64,000 bases of DNA from Cladopsammia gracilis (taxonomy: Eukaryota > Cnidaria > Anthozoa > Scleractinia > Dendrophylliidae), in NCBI GenBank assembly GCA_022457155.1, contig JAJGOT010000010.1, positions 3,081,001 through 3,145,000 of the forward strand, given 5' to 3'. The notes beneath the pieces are model-generated. The model did not search any database. It saw only the letters and a program-made list of their open reading frames with translations, and was not told the origin of the DNA. Below are positions 34,501 to 47,205 of the stretch, piece by piece. A program made the position numbers and the translations under genes. The first letter of the stretch is position 1. Every line of letters begins with the position of its first letter.

Positions 34501-37500
34501 TACAACTTCAGAAAAATAAAATTCAAGGACTTTTCAAGGACTTTTCAAGGTCTTTTCAAGGACAAAAAATAGTTTTCAAGGACGTTTTATTTACGAAATC
34601 GAAACTCTTTGTCCCCTGGTGCATGAAATTGAGGCAAAGATTACAATTTTGCTTCATGTACGCATTCACGTATTATGCCGACATTTTCGCTGGTTATTTT
34701 CGGATTTTAAAAGTCGCTGGTGGCCAATTTTCTCGGAGCAAAATCATTTAATTTATCAGAAAAGTGATTGAGCGTACACAAAGTCCTAGATTTCAAGGAC
34801 TTTGCAATACCTAATAAAGAAATCAAGTACTTTTCAAGGACCTTACCAAATTAAGGACTTTTCAAGACGACTGCTAAAATTCAAGACCTTTTCAAGATTG
34901 TACGAACCATGGTTTTTGTTTCAACAACGATTTCAGGAGTGCCAGAAAACAAACACGGCTGCGGTCTGCCCATCGCTGGAAAAAAAACAACGCCGAACAC
35001 GCCATTTCATGGTGTGTCACGTGACAAAATACTCCACAATTCTTGAAGTATGTTGACATCCTTGTCCAGGGGCTTCTACGCCCGCCCGCCATTTTGAAAG
35101 CGGAGGAGGGCCTGGGGATGAGGTTGCCAACAAGGCCTCTAACATCCGGGCATTTAACATTTTGGGTATATTCTTTGAAATATCTTAGGTCATGTAATTC
35201 TTGGCTTTCACATGACGTCAAAAAAATTAAAAAATCTAAAGCATACGTCCTACAAAGCTGTTTCTAACATGGTATGTGGATACAAGTGTTATAATCTTTC
35301 ACAAAAAGTTTCAGGTTTTAACGATGTTTTGCTTCCGATTTACAAAGGTTTTAAATGTGTCACGCAATGCGTCACGCTATTTCAGATAAGCCGCGAAAAT
35401 AAACAAAATTGAATCAGCTGAAAGTTATTGTTTGCATTATAAATGCTTATAAGCCGAGTTAATTGAGCTTATAGCAAATACAATATTTTTGGATGTGGCT
35501 TTTGGTGTAATTAAGACTTTGAATTTTTGGCCGCCATCTTTGTGTCCCTGAGTGGGGCACAAAGATGGCCGCTCCATACATTTCTTACTAAAAATATCTA
35601 ATACTCGTTCGCCTATAACTCTTGAACGAAATGCTTTTGCGCTTCAAAATTTGGCCAAGATGTGTAGTTTTAAACTCTCTACAATTCCATAAACATTTTG
35701 AATTCGAAATCTATTTTTTAATGCTTCTGAATTTTGATATGACGTAAGTGAAAGCCACCAATACTTTCTGACCAATAGTGTGCGCCGTCATTATGTAAGT
35801 ATCAAGGGTAGAAAATAGAAAAGAGAAGCACAACAACTTTGAATGCGTCTTTACCTTGAGGTTGGGTGTCTGGGTTTGATCAGTGATGAATCTTGTTAAA
35901 ATACTGAACTGAAGATCATAAGGAAAGGAATCTCTGAAAAGAAATAAACAGTAAAGAATTGAATATGTCTTTCCACTATGCAGTCATGTCCATTATTACA
36001 TTAATCCTTCAGTATATGAAAACATCGGTATGAATTTCCAATGTTAAAACGTTGTTTTGTCGCACATGAAGTAAAAAGCATATCAACCGCACATGTGCTA
36101 AAGTTTTAACTTTTGAGTCTGTGGATGAAATCCTTAAGTGTGACCATTCCAATGAAAAACGTTTAAGCAGTACTTTTTAATGATGCTGGTAGTTAATCTA
36201 TATTTTTTAAAACGGAATTTGAAGCTTTCTATCCAATTTGAGGTGCGTCACTGCTGTATAGCGGTAGATTGCTACTACGAGTCTCACCTGATAACATCTA
36301 ACACTCTGACAACTTTAGACTGTAAAGAATTCAAGAGCTCCGTGCCAAGCTTAGTGAGAAGGCGTGACAATAAAACGAACAACCAGTCATGAAGATCCAC
36401 TTTGTTGACGACTATGAAGTCACACAACGCGTCCAAAAACAAACTGTAAACCTGCAGAGGAAACCACACCCAGAAAAACGAAAATCAGACTACATTATAC
36501 TACAATTTGCAATAAGCGAGAGAATAATTACGTTTGGCGACTTTGGAAGCTTAAATTTCCAACGTTAAAAAAACTAAAGATGGCAATGATATTCTGTTTG
36601 TGTTGTAACTGGGTGTCGAAAGTGATTTCGCAGTTGCTTCAGTTTGCATAACGCCTTGTGATTGGCTAAAAGATCTCGCGTCACTTTATTAACCATTCAG
36701 AAGTAAAACCAATACCAATCGTGAGTTGGTCGCACGCGTTTTCCCGCGCTTGGCGCCAGCTACTGCCAGCTACATGTATTTGATACGAGCTCTGATTGGT
36801 TCATTCAATTGTCTGCATCTGTTGTGATTGGCCAGAGTGATTAGGTTAGTTTTGTTTTTACGGCACTCAATAAAAACCGCTTTGTACTAAACTTATCAGT
36901 TGTAAGTAAGCACCTCGCTCATAAACAAAATGCTCCTAAAACACAAAAGGAGATATTTCAAGTGAATTCTCGAAGGATGAGCAAGCCATAACAAACCTGT
37001 TGCATTTATTTATTTGTTTGCTTGGTTTTGGCAAAACGTTGGCCTAACTTTTTCAAATTGCAGTCCATTAACCCTGGTTATCCATAGATAAGTGTTGAAA
37101 TTATCAGCCCACCAGTGTAACGGCCCAGTTTTAACAAAAGCAGACCTCTGTTAGTTTTATCTTTGCATTGACGCAAATATGACTTCTGACGTTTGAATGG
37201 AACAACAGCTGACGTACTCGCTTTACGACATTTTTACATTATTGTGAACAGGAAGTAAAGAGAAAGCAAAAAAATAAAAATAAATAATTTACCTTATTGT
37301 GCGGATCGAAAAACAACCTTGTAAGGCATTCCTTTATCCGCCCGAGTTCTACTTGGCTGAGGAGGAAAAAACAAAGCAAAAAAGTTATTTTTTTACGGGA
37401 TCGCTCATAGGCTCAAAATTAACAATATTTTTTTAGATGACGGTTGGACTCTTAGTTAAAGGTTTAATAAAGCAAATGTGTGGTAACACTGCGGGAGGGG

Positions 37501-40500
37501 GGGGGAGGGGAGGGGGGGGAGGGGAGGGGAGGGGGGAGGGGAGGGGGCTGACACTGAACAACAAACCTAAGGACGCCTGAGTTGAGAAGGAAACTTTGCA
37601 AGCACATGACTCCATCTCTTCTGTCAGACCATACATTACTGCTTGTTAAACGAACTATCTCTGCCACCTCCTGAAAATCAATCAATAGCATTATAAATCA
37701 GGGGGGTGTTTAAGAACCCAAGTGAAACTTGCATGCATGAACAAAGCTATAGTTTACAGGGTTCTCATTAAGTGCCGGCAACCGGCCAAAAAACCGGCTA
37801 CTTCGAACTTCGAATTTTGAGCCGCCTACTTTTCAGTGAAAAGGATTAATATGTGTTAAACAAACCTGAATGCAGCCGCCTACTATTACATCTCAACCGT
37901 CTTCTCTAAAACTTAGTGAGAACCTTGAGTTTAGTGTACGGTATTAACGGAAGTATTGTTTACGTGAACGCGGTTCCATTTGTAACCGTGTTACGCCTTC
38001 TGATTAGAGAGATATTGGAGATGTAGGATGTATTACAGAACTGTTGAGAAAATTCCTGTTTCGGTTTAAGGATCATTGCTGAAAACGTGTCGGTTTGAAA
38101 ACTCTCAAAAGTGAAGCGTTTTTGAAACGTTACGCTTTCATCTATCGTTCAAATACCGAAACTGCATTGTTTTGAAAATATCGGTTGGGGGTGAAAAACC
38201 TCATTAGCAAAAAAGCCTCATTCTCTAATAGAACTACAAAAAAATCAACAACGATTATTGAAAGAGCATAGCACAATTATCTTTCTCTGAAAAGTTCAAC
38301 TCCATATACTAGATACACTTCGTGCAATGCTGTTTTAAAAACTTAAGTTTCACAAAGAATGTATGGTTGATCGGCGCCTATGCCACCCAGCAATTTTGCC
38401 CTTTTTGATAGCTGATATTTGTTAAACACTACATGGAATGAGCTAAAAATTGTGCAGAATACTAAGTTTAACAGGCTCTTTCAACTTTTGAAGTCAATCA
38501 GTCGTTTTTAGCACGATGCCTTATCTACGTAAATTCATATGCCAAAGAAACAAAACGTTAACAATGACGTCGGCAACGTTTTTCTTTAACGCCACCGTTA
38601 AACCGATACCTTTTTCGACAATACAAATGATTTAATTGGTTTCATGCAAACGCTTCAAAATCGTAAAATTTCCTAAGCGATTGGAAATAATGTTGCTCTG
38701 AAACAACTTCGTGTGAACTTTGCTTATGGAATAGATATACAGAAGCTTAAAAAACTGACTTAAAAATAGAAGCTTTTTGCTTTGCTAGAAATTAATTACA
38801 ACAAATGTTTTCCTGCTGGCAATACGCATCTCGCAGTCATATGTTGTTATGTTGTCACAGCACTCGAAAGGTAAACAACTGTGGGAAATTGGAGTCCCAA
38901 ACAATATAATTATCGAATTTTGTGTTTGAAAATAACACACGGAAAGTATAAGAACGATGATAGTAAATGATTTAACGAGGATTAATTCTCACTTTCCTAA
39001 AAATAAAATGGAAGGCTAAAAATATTCACTTATTATTATATTATATTATAGAAACTCTTTCATCGATCTTATCGCTATCTTTTAATAACGAAAATGTAAC
39101 AAAAATTACACAACGAACACGTCTTGGCAAATTTTGCAAAAACCTTAAAGATTTAAAGATGTGGCATTTATGATAATACCGAACCTTATCTGACCTTGTA
39201 ACACAACAACATTAAGGGCATAAAACACGCAAAATGTATATATGTAAAAAAAAGTGACATAAGACATTTATTTGAAACGTTTTTGACGTTTCTTTGCTTT
39301 CGATCGTTGCTTAGTAAAACAAAATTCCTAATTACGCAAAAGTGTAGTGCAAACGCCGCTTACTTTAAACCCGCTTAAACTTAAATTCAGTAATAAAGAG
39401 CTAAAACAGGGTACTGACCTTTTACAGACACGAGAAAATTGTCTTTTGTTCAAAAACTGGCATGACTTCTTGAAGAAAAATTTGCCAAATTGAGATCGCT
39501 CGTACGAGGAAATAAAAGCTTGTCACTCTCACTCGTACACACGAGTACTTAACACGTTTTTCCTTGACATCTAGTTTCCTTGTCCAATAAAGAAAATGAC
39601 AGTTATGGAACAAGGAGATTTGATAAGGAAAATCTTGCCAAGTTTTCTTGTACGCATGAGCAAAAACTTGATCGTGTGCATCCAGCTTTAGAGAGGGGTA
39701 AACGAAGTGAATAGTAATTTAACCATCTCGCTTCCAAGAATGGCTAATATTGAATTTCGTTTTATAAAATACTGAAAACAAACAGTCGTAAAATTTTATC
39801 CACAGACTCAAAAGCTAAAACTGCTTTGCAGGACATAATAAATAGTACCACAGGAGAGAACTACAGTTAAGCTTTAATTTGAATGGCCACACTACAGGAT
39901 TTCATCCAGACTCAAAAGTTAGAACCACCTTGTACAGCATAATAAACATTACCACAGGCAAGTAGCTAAGTAGCTAAGTAGCTTTCATTTGAATGGTCAC
40001 ACTTTAGGATTTCATACACACACTCAAAAGTTAGAACCACCATGTACAGCATAATAAACAGTACCACAGGAAAGTACTGCTCGGTAGCTTTCACTTGAAT
40101 GGTCACACTTTAGGATTTCATCCACAGACGCAAAAGGTAGAACCACCTTGTACAGCATAATAAACAGTACCACAGGACAGTACTGCTCAGTAGCTTTCAT
40201 TTGAATGGTCACACTTTAGGATTTCATCCACACTCAAAAGTTAGAACCATCTTGTACAGCATAATAAACAGTACCACAGGAAAGTACTGCTCGGTAGCTT
40301 TCACTTGAATGGCCACACTTTAGGATTTCATCCACAGACGCATAAGTTAGAACCACCTTGTACAGCATAATAAACAGCACCACAGGAAAGTACTGCTCAG
40401 TTGCTTTCATTTGAATGGTCATACATTTTATCTAGACTCAAAAGTAAGAACCAAACTGCACGACTTAAGCTTTAGCTTAGGACGAACACGGGTCAATACG

Positions 40501-43500
40501 ATTCGTAACTATTCAACAACAAAAGGAATAATTTAGGAAAATAAACTACGACTTTAAAATTCACAAGAAAGTCCAACACCCGGAGAACAGTTTTAAAAAA
40601 GTAATATAAGAAAAGAAACTCGATCTGCAGCCAAATCTAAAAAAATGAATTTGAAATATTATATTGTATATACCGTGGAGCAGATGTCTGGAGAATCTGA
40701 GTTTCGCCAACAAACAAACTTCTAAATTGCTTTAAATACAGAGATGCTTTAAATACAGAGCTGTATTTCATTTAAATTTTACGAAAAGCACCATAAGTAT
40801 TAGTATCTTCTTCTTAAAAACAGCACAATCAATTATGGTCATTTATTGTTTTCCTGACATCGAAGAGTCGCGAAGGAATATATTTTCCTCCTTTGTGGAG
40901 CACGGTTTTGAATTTTCCATTCTGACTTTCGTGTTCCAGATATTATTTAAATAAACTGGGGCATACTCGCCAAATTTAACACTTACAACCGTGCAATTGA
41001 TATGCTAAAACCGCATTTTAATATTAAAAGCAACAATAAATCGGAAGAGATCGAAAGACCACAATTGCTTTAGTTATCTACCACGAAAATAACCTCGCAC
41101 ACGGCCGAGATTATCCCGAAATCCAAATATACCATATAAACGCCGTATTCTTAAACAAAAAACACGAATAGATCTAACTTTACTGCAAAATTCTAACTGT
41201 GTTTTACCTGATAATAAACGCAATTCACAATTCAAGCAGGTTAGCGCATTTACCTGTCGGAATAAGATAGCATGGCTCGGTCGTATGTGGAGTAAAATCC
41301 CTTTCCTTCCGCAATACTTGAACCAAAGCCATTCTTCGCGCGGATTCCCAGGAAAAACAGTTCTTACGATGTAGCGTTTATAAACGTAGACGTCAACTCG
41401 AAGCCGATGACAAGGGCAAGTCGGCCAATGTTTTGTTTTCTTTCTCATGTTTGACCGCAGCTTTTGCTAGCAGCCCGTGGTTTCAGCAGGTTTATCATTC
41501 GTTTCTCCCTCCATATGACGCCAGATTCAGCTTAAAAGCGGGTGCAAGTCCTTGATTTCGATTGAACTTCTTTCAAAGTTAATTCCCGCGCAGTTTGTTC
41601 AACATGTTTACACGCCGTCTTTAAAAAGGAAAGCTTCGCTGGCTAACTGAGCTAGACGTATGAAATTGATGTGTAATTCATGAGCTATCTGTCGATGTCC
41701 ACCTATCGATCATATAGACATGCATCGCTGGAAAACCAATCAGGCTTCTCGCGGCAAAAAGCAGGCAACTCGCGACCGAAAAAGTCAAACTTTTCACTTG
41801 AAAATTCAAATATTTAGGAAAGTTGGTCGACAGCTATCTGACAGTAGTGTTGTATTGATAGTGATCTTCAAAGGTCCTTGCTTTGGGGAAACTTGCTTAT
41901 AACAAAAAACCTCATTAAAATTTTATGAATTCGGCCACAACAAAGCTTCCAAACAGCTGTAGAAAACGCATTGCATTGTCTTTTTTGTTTCTCACCACAG
42001 CGCGCTCGCAAAGCCCACCACTGAAGGAAGGCAAAGATCCGATTTCTTCCAATTTTTGAGAAAATTGACGTCAGATTTGCTAGCGTCTCGTCGTTTTCCG
42101 TTAAAGAAAGAAGCTTTATTGTACCATTCACGACGGGTTCAATTTACATAACAGAACAATCGATGAGATCAAGACACTTAAAAAATTGAAAATTATTTTA
42201 GTCAAGCTGAGTGCTGTGATGAGATGAGATGAATGAATGAATGAGGGCAAAATATAGTCTACAGCTCAATTCATAGTATTTTCGGATTTTAATTGTAATG
42301 CAAGGCTCTTCGAAACTTTAAGGGAAAAAAATAATCTCCGGTGATCTCGTGACTTTTCGCGAACCAACTAAATTACATACCAGATTTTTCGCACGAACAG
42401 CCACACACATTGTCACGCATGCGAACGGTTCAACGAAATAGTCCTGATGACGGGACAAAGAATGCGAGTACACTTTTAAAATTTTGAACGCGAGTTCGGT
42501 TTTAAATACAGCTACTTGAGAAAGTTAAAGGATGTTGGTAAGAAGGTGTATATCATGCAAAAGTTTAACGTTTTTGAGACCAGTTTTTACTTTGCGTGTC
42601 AGTCGTTTGTCAAGTGTGTAAATGTAGTCAGTATTAAAAAAAACACTGATTATTAACATTTTATTTCAAGAATGTTAAAAAATTTTTACTTGCATTCTTT
42701 GTAGAAGGATCGAGAAAAATAATTGACTTACAATCCTAAACAGCAATTAAAAGAAATTTGCGAATTGAGGCGTACAAACAAGACAATGGAGCAAAAGGTT
42801 AATTATACCCTCTACGTAAAAGCACAGAAAAACAGGCGCCAGGTCTTAGTAAACAAGGTAAAATCCGTTGCTTAAACACTGACGACTAACAGCGTAATAG
42901 CAAAACACTACTCTTTAACTTTCAATTAAATGGTCACACATTGAGATTTCATTAGAACCACCTTGCACAGCATAATAAACAGTACCGGATGAAAAGTTCT
43001 GTTGAATGGCATGCACTTGAATTGTCGCATTTTATGATTTCATCCAGACACTATAGTTAGAATCACCCCGTATAGCATTATAAACAGCACCAAGGAAAAG
43101 TGCTACTCAATACGATTTCATCTACAGACTCAAACGTTTAATGAGGCAATGTTACGGCGATTTAGCTGACTTTTAAACAAAGCTGTTAAATATTTAACTA
43201 AGTATCCTTGCTCATACAAAACAATGCTCCTGTAACATCGCTAGGAAAATATCAAGAGATTCTTCGAAGGAAAATAAACCATAATCGGTGTTAAAGTATT
43301 TTTCCAAGGCGCTAGAGAAGAACTTGGCCTCTGGCTTTTTTTCAAGTTGCAATCCATTTCCATCCTGGCCATCCGCAGCCAAGGATACCTCTATTTAATG
43401 TTTCAGTGCATTGATATAGTGATTGTGAACAAAACTGGTCCGTTATCTTTAGGCTTCCGTTGATAGAAATATGTTATCTGGTTGGTCAAAGTGATGCTAA

Positions 43501-46500
43501 AGTCCGTGACATTGGCATATTAATAGAACTGCATCGATTGACTCATGGTTGTTTTTAGTAAAGAGGGGTTGTTATTTTTATGGCAAAGAATTCTCTTGAA
43601 CTCAAAGGAAACTTCTTATAGTTTGCAAAGGTATGAGAAGGCCAAAGGTGAGGATGAAATATCAAAAAGGAACAACAACGGTTAAGATTGAGGACGATTG
43701 CCAAGGTTAACGAAATACGATTTATTTTGTTTGTTTGTTGCCAAGATACGCTGTTTGAAAATAAACATATAGGCCTGTAGCCCCCAACACAGAGGTCCCC
43801 AGGGCTCGTCACGCAATCCATTCCTCCCTCATGTGCCGAGCCTACGAACGCCAGCATTGTAGGCTAATAGGCCTGCAGTCTGAATCGAAAATTTCCATTC
43901 ATAAACCCTTAATTTTCCACGGGTCGACGCCACCAGCAACAGAACACGCGCTCGGTCGATAAACTTCATATGCACTGTAAAATTGCACAGGCAAACTCGA
44001 TCGCATTGAATAACTCTAAACATGCCCAAACTTTGAGTACAAGTTAGAGAACTTACACAAGACAATCTGGCAGGCAGGCGCTAGAATGAAAATGGTAATG
44101 GTTGATTTGGGGCGCGCGCGATGCGCGTGGAGAAAGCGCGCAGCCCTCGCTTCGCGCTCTCTCCACGTGCCTCGCCCGCGCCTAAAGTTTCGCCTTTCTC
44201 TCCCATTCCTTGTGCCTGCTAAGCAGGCTACTAAATCCAGTGACTTACGTTGCCAGGTTCAAGGACCTTGTGATGGTTCCGTGATCCTCTGGAGCCGTAC
44301 GATCTCTCAGATGAGATGCTTCCTACGTCACTGTCATTATCGTCATCAGAGCATTGGGAATTGGTGGAACCAAACGAATATTTTCTTCTTGACGGGCTTT
44401 TATGCTAAAATAACGGAAGAAACGCAAATTAAACCGAGGAAAAAAGACGGTCTTATGTGGTGCAAACACATTTCCATGTATGTAAGTCGGATCCTCTGGA
44501 CAGATACCACGCAGCTCTTTACAACCTCTAATTTCATTGGGCCTGCATATCATGCAGCTCTATTGTTTTTAGGTCTAGGATCTATTGTTAGCCATTGTTG
44601 TGTTGTTTGTTCTATTGTTTTCTCAGCAAATCAGAGAAGACCTTGTAAGAGCTGCGTACTGCCCCCCTCTGGAGCCTGTTCCAGGCGTTCAGATGGTGGG
44701 TAGCCTGTTCCAAGCGTTCAGACAGTCAGTGGGAAGCGAAGGATAGGCGGCGCGCAGAAGGAAAAATATTGCGAGTGCTGACAGAGGGGGACAGGCGCTA
44801 CCCTCTCCCCGTACCGTGTTTAAATAAAGATTTACAATTACAATTAGTTTCTACTTATACCTCGCTTTGCCCGCTCGTTCGCGCGCCGGATTTTAGCTGC
44901 CCCCAGGCCGCGCAATCTTAACGCCTGAAACACGCTAGCAGCTCTCTGACATCATTAGAGAAGGCTGTCAGTATTTTCAACGACACTATGGAATTCTCCC
45001 GGCAGTGGACAAACGATATAACTAACACGTTCCGTTTACCGGAGATAAGGGGAAAAAATGGAGTTAAAAGCAACTCACCCACGCATCCCATACCGCTGCT
45101 TCAGTGACGCCTTTAGCCGTAGGATCGCCTTGGCTTGATTGTTTCACTAATGGCGGATCTACAATGAAAAACATCAACATAATTTAATTCTGCAGCACGC
45201 ACGGCGCAAGCATACGTATATAAGCACCAGAAAACTACGTCAAAACCGGAGCGACACAATATGAGCGCTTTGTGCTTGTGATTATGCTTGGTTATTCCGG
45301 TTTACACGTGCGATGCAACGGCGGAAGCATAAACAAAAGCACAAGAAAATGCAACGATTTTCCTTATTCTTATTCTCGTTTCGTCGCACGTGTAAATTGA
45401 GATAACGCAAGAATACGCACAAGCAAAAGCAAAGAATAGACATTGACACCCACCTTCGACCGCGATCTTAAATTCATATTTGGCGCTAAAAAGCAGTCGG
45501 TTTAAATTTTACCCTCTCTTGGGCTTTGTTGTACTTACTGTGTAACGGGCTTGTCTTCTTCAACACCGGCAAATGACTCGGACTATATCCTCTCTCTGTG
45601 CTCAACCGCCTGTCTCTCCTATCAGGACTCGCGTCTCGACTCGCTCCGCGCGAGCTCGCGCGTGAACTCGCGTGTGAACTGGATTGAGAGGCAGTTCTTC
45701 CTCGACTGAGAAAACACAACAAACATAAAAAAGAAAAATAAGTTGAGAACACAACTGACTTCTGGATGAAAGCCGAGAAAAGAGAGCAGTTATTAGATAC
45801 AAACGTATGAACGAAAGGTAAACGCTGGTACGTACGAGGGAGAAATATCCCAAGTGGGACGTTCACTAGTTTTCTAGTCGATGCTGTTAAAATACACCCA
45901 AATATTCGGGAGACACTACACCAGCAAAAACTTAACTGACTCGAAGCAAAGAATGTAGCGAGTGGAAAGCGCGGGAAAACATGTCGCTAGCGGTAAGCGC
46001 GGGAAAATATGTAACTGGCGGCAAGCGCGGGTAAAGTCGCGCGAGCCAATCACAGCTCGTTTCGGCCAGGTCAAAGAAGCCACCATGCTAAAAACACCAC
46101 GTGATTTCGCTTGTAGACGTATTCCCGAATTTACCATCAAATTTAATACCTTCCTGCTCTTGGCACCTGGGACACGTTTTCCCGCGCTTGGGAGCAGGCA
46201 AATGTTTTCCCGCTCTTGGCACCGGGAACATGTGTTCCCGCTCTTGGCACTGGGAATCTTTGCTTCGAGTAGTAAATGGTTTGCTTTCTTCCCCGGGTGT
46301 GTTTACTTTGGCTTTGGTTAAACAGCAATAATTATAAATGCACGTTAACTGCTGCAGTTGTTATTACAATTATGTCCATTGTCCACCATTTATCAATAAT
46401 CCCAATTAAATCGCCCATGTCTAAAAATTAAGACCTTCCTTTTCTCTCTTAGCGTCGCTAATAGAATCGTTATCTGTTAAGCTTACTTCTGCAGATGTTA

Positions 46501-47145
46501 TCACAATTATGCTCAATGTCCCTCGTTTATTAATAATCCCGATTAATTCGCCCGTGTTTATTAAGACCTTTCTTTTTTCCCTTAGCCTCGTAAATTTCAA
46601 GAGGATGTCATTAATTGAGAGAGACGTTATTTGGAGTAAAACAACAGAGATACAGCAGCAAGAAAGTCAATCTGGAAGGAGTTAACACTTTGACTGCTAA
46701 GAGTGCAGAATACAAATTTGACAATTTGTGCAAAAGGAATTGAACTACGTCATATGAAAAGAAGGTAAAGTCGCACACGAGCCACGAATGGCCCACACGG
46801 CCGGAGCTTAACCCGGTTTCTGTAGCATGAAGCAACTAGGAATATTGCTACTCCCCCCTGGATGGGATGCTAGTCCATCGCAGGGTTACCCCCAGCATTT
46901 TGTCGCCGGTACCCATTTATACACCTGGGTGGAGAGAGACTGTGTGGAGTAAAGTTTCTTGTCTAAGGAAACAACACGACGGCAGAGACCAGGCTCGAAC
47001 CACCGACCTTCAGGTTGAAAGTCCGACGCGCTAACAACTAGACCACCGTGCCTCCACACGCCATATGAAAGTACTACTCAAAAGGCTTGAATAAACGATA
47101 TTATTACATTATTATTATTACATTATTATTATTACATTATTATTA

Positions 47146-47205
<60 letters not shown>

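Larger units (their letters stand above)
37671..44248 (-). other. Largest visible CLASP intron (6.6 kb)
   Basis: I found no further CLASP exon here: phase 0 at both sides makes the join 44249 to 37670 seamless. It holds the 105-bp repeat array (39795-40445), further units at 42900-43140, and a GC-rich inverted repeat at 44108-44192. A possible alternative first exon is at 41254-41448. Confidence 0.7.

Noticed and set aside
39795..40445. CRISPR-like regular repeat array
   Set aside because: The whole 105-bp unit is repeated, with no unique spacers, in an animal intron.
44086..44703. 205-residue open frame on the plus strand
   Set aside because: It is antisense to a well-supported CLASP exon (44249-44404), runs through a GC-rich inverted repeat, and shows no domain.
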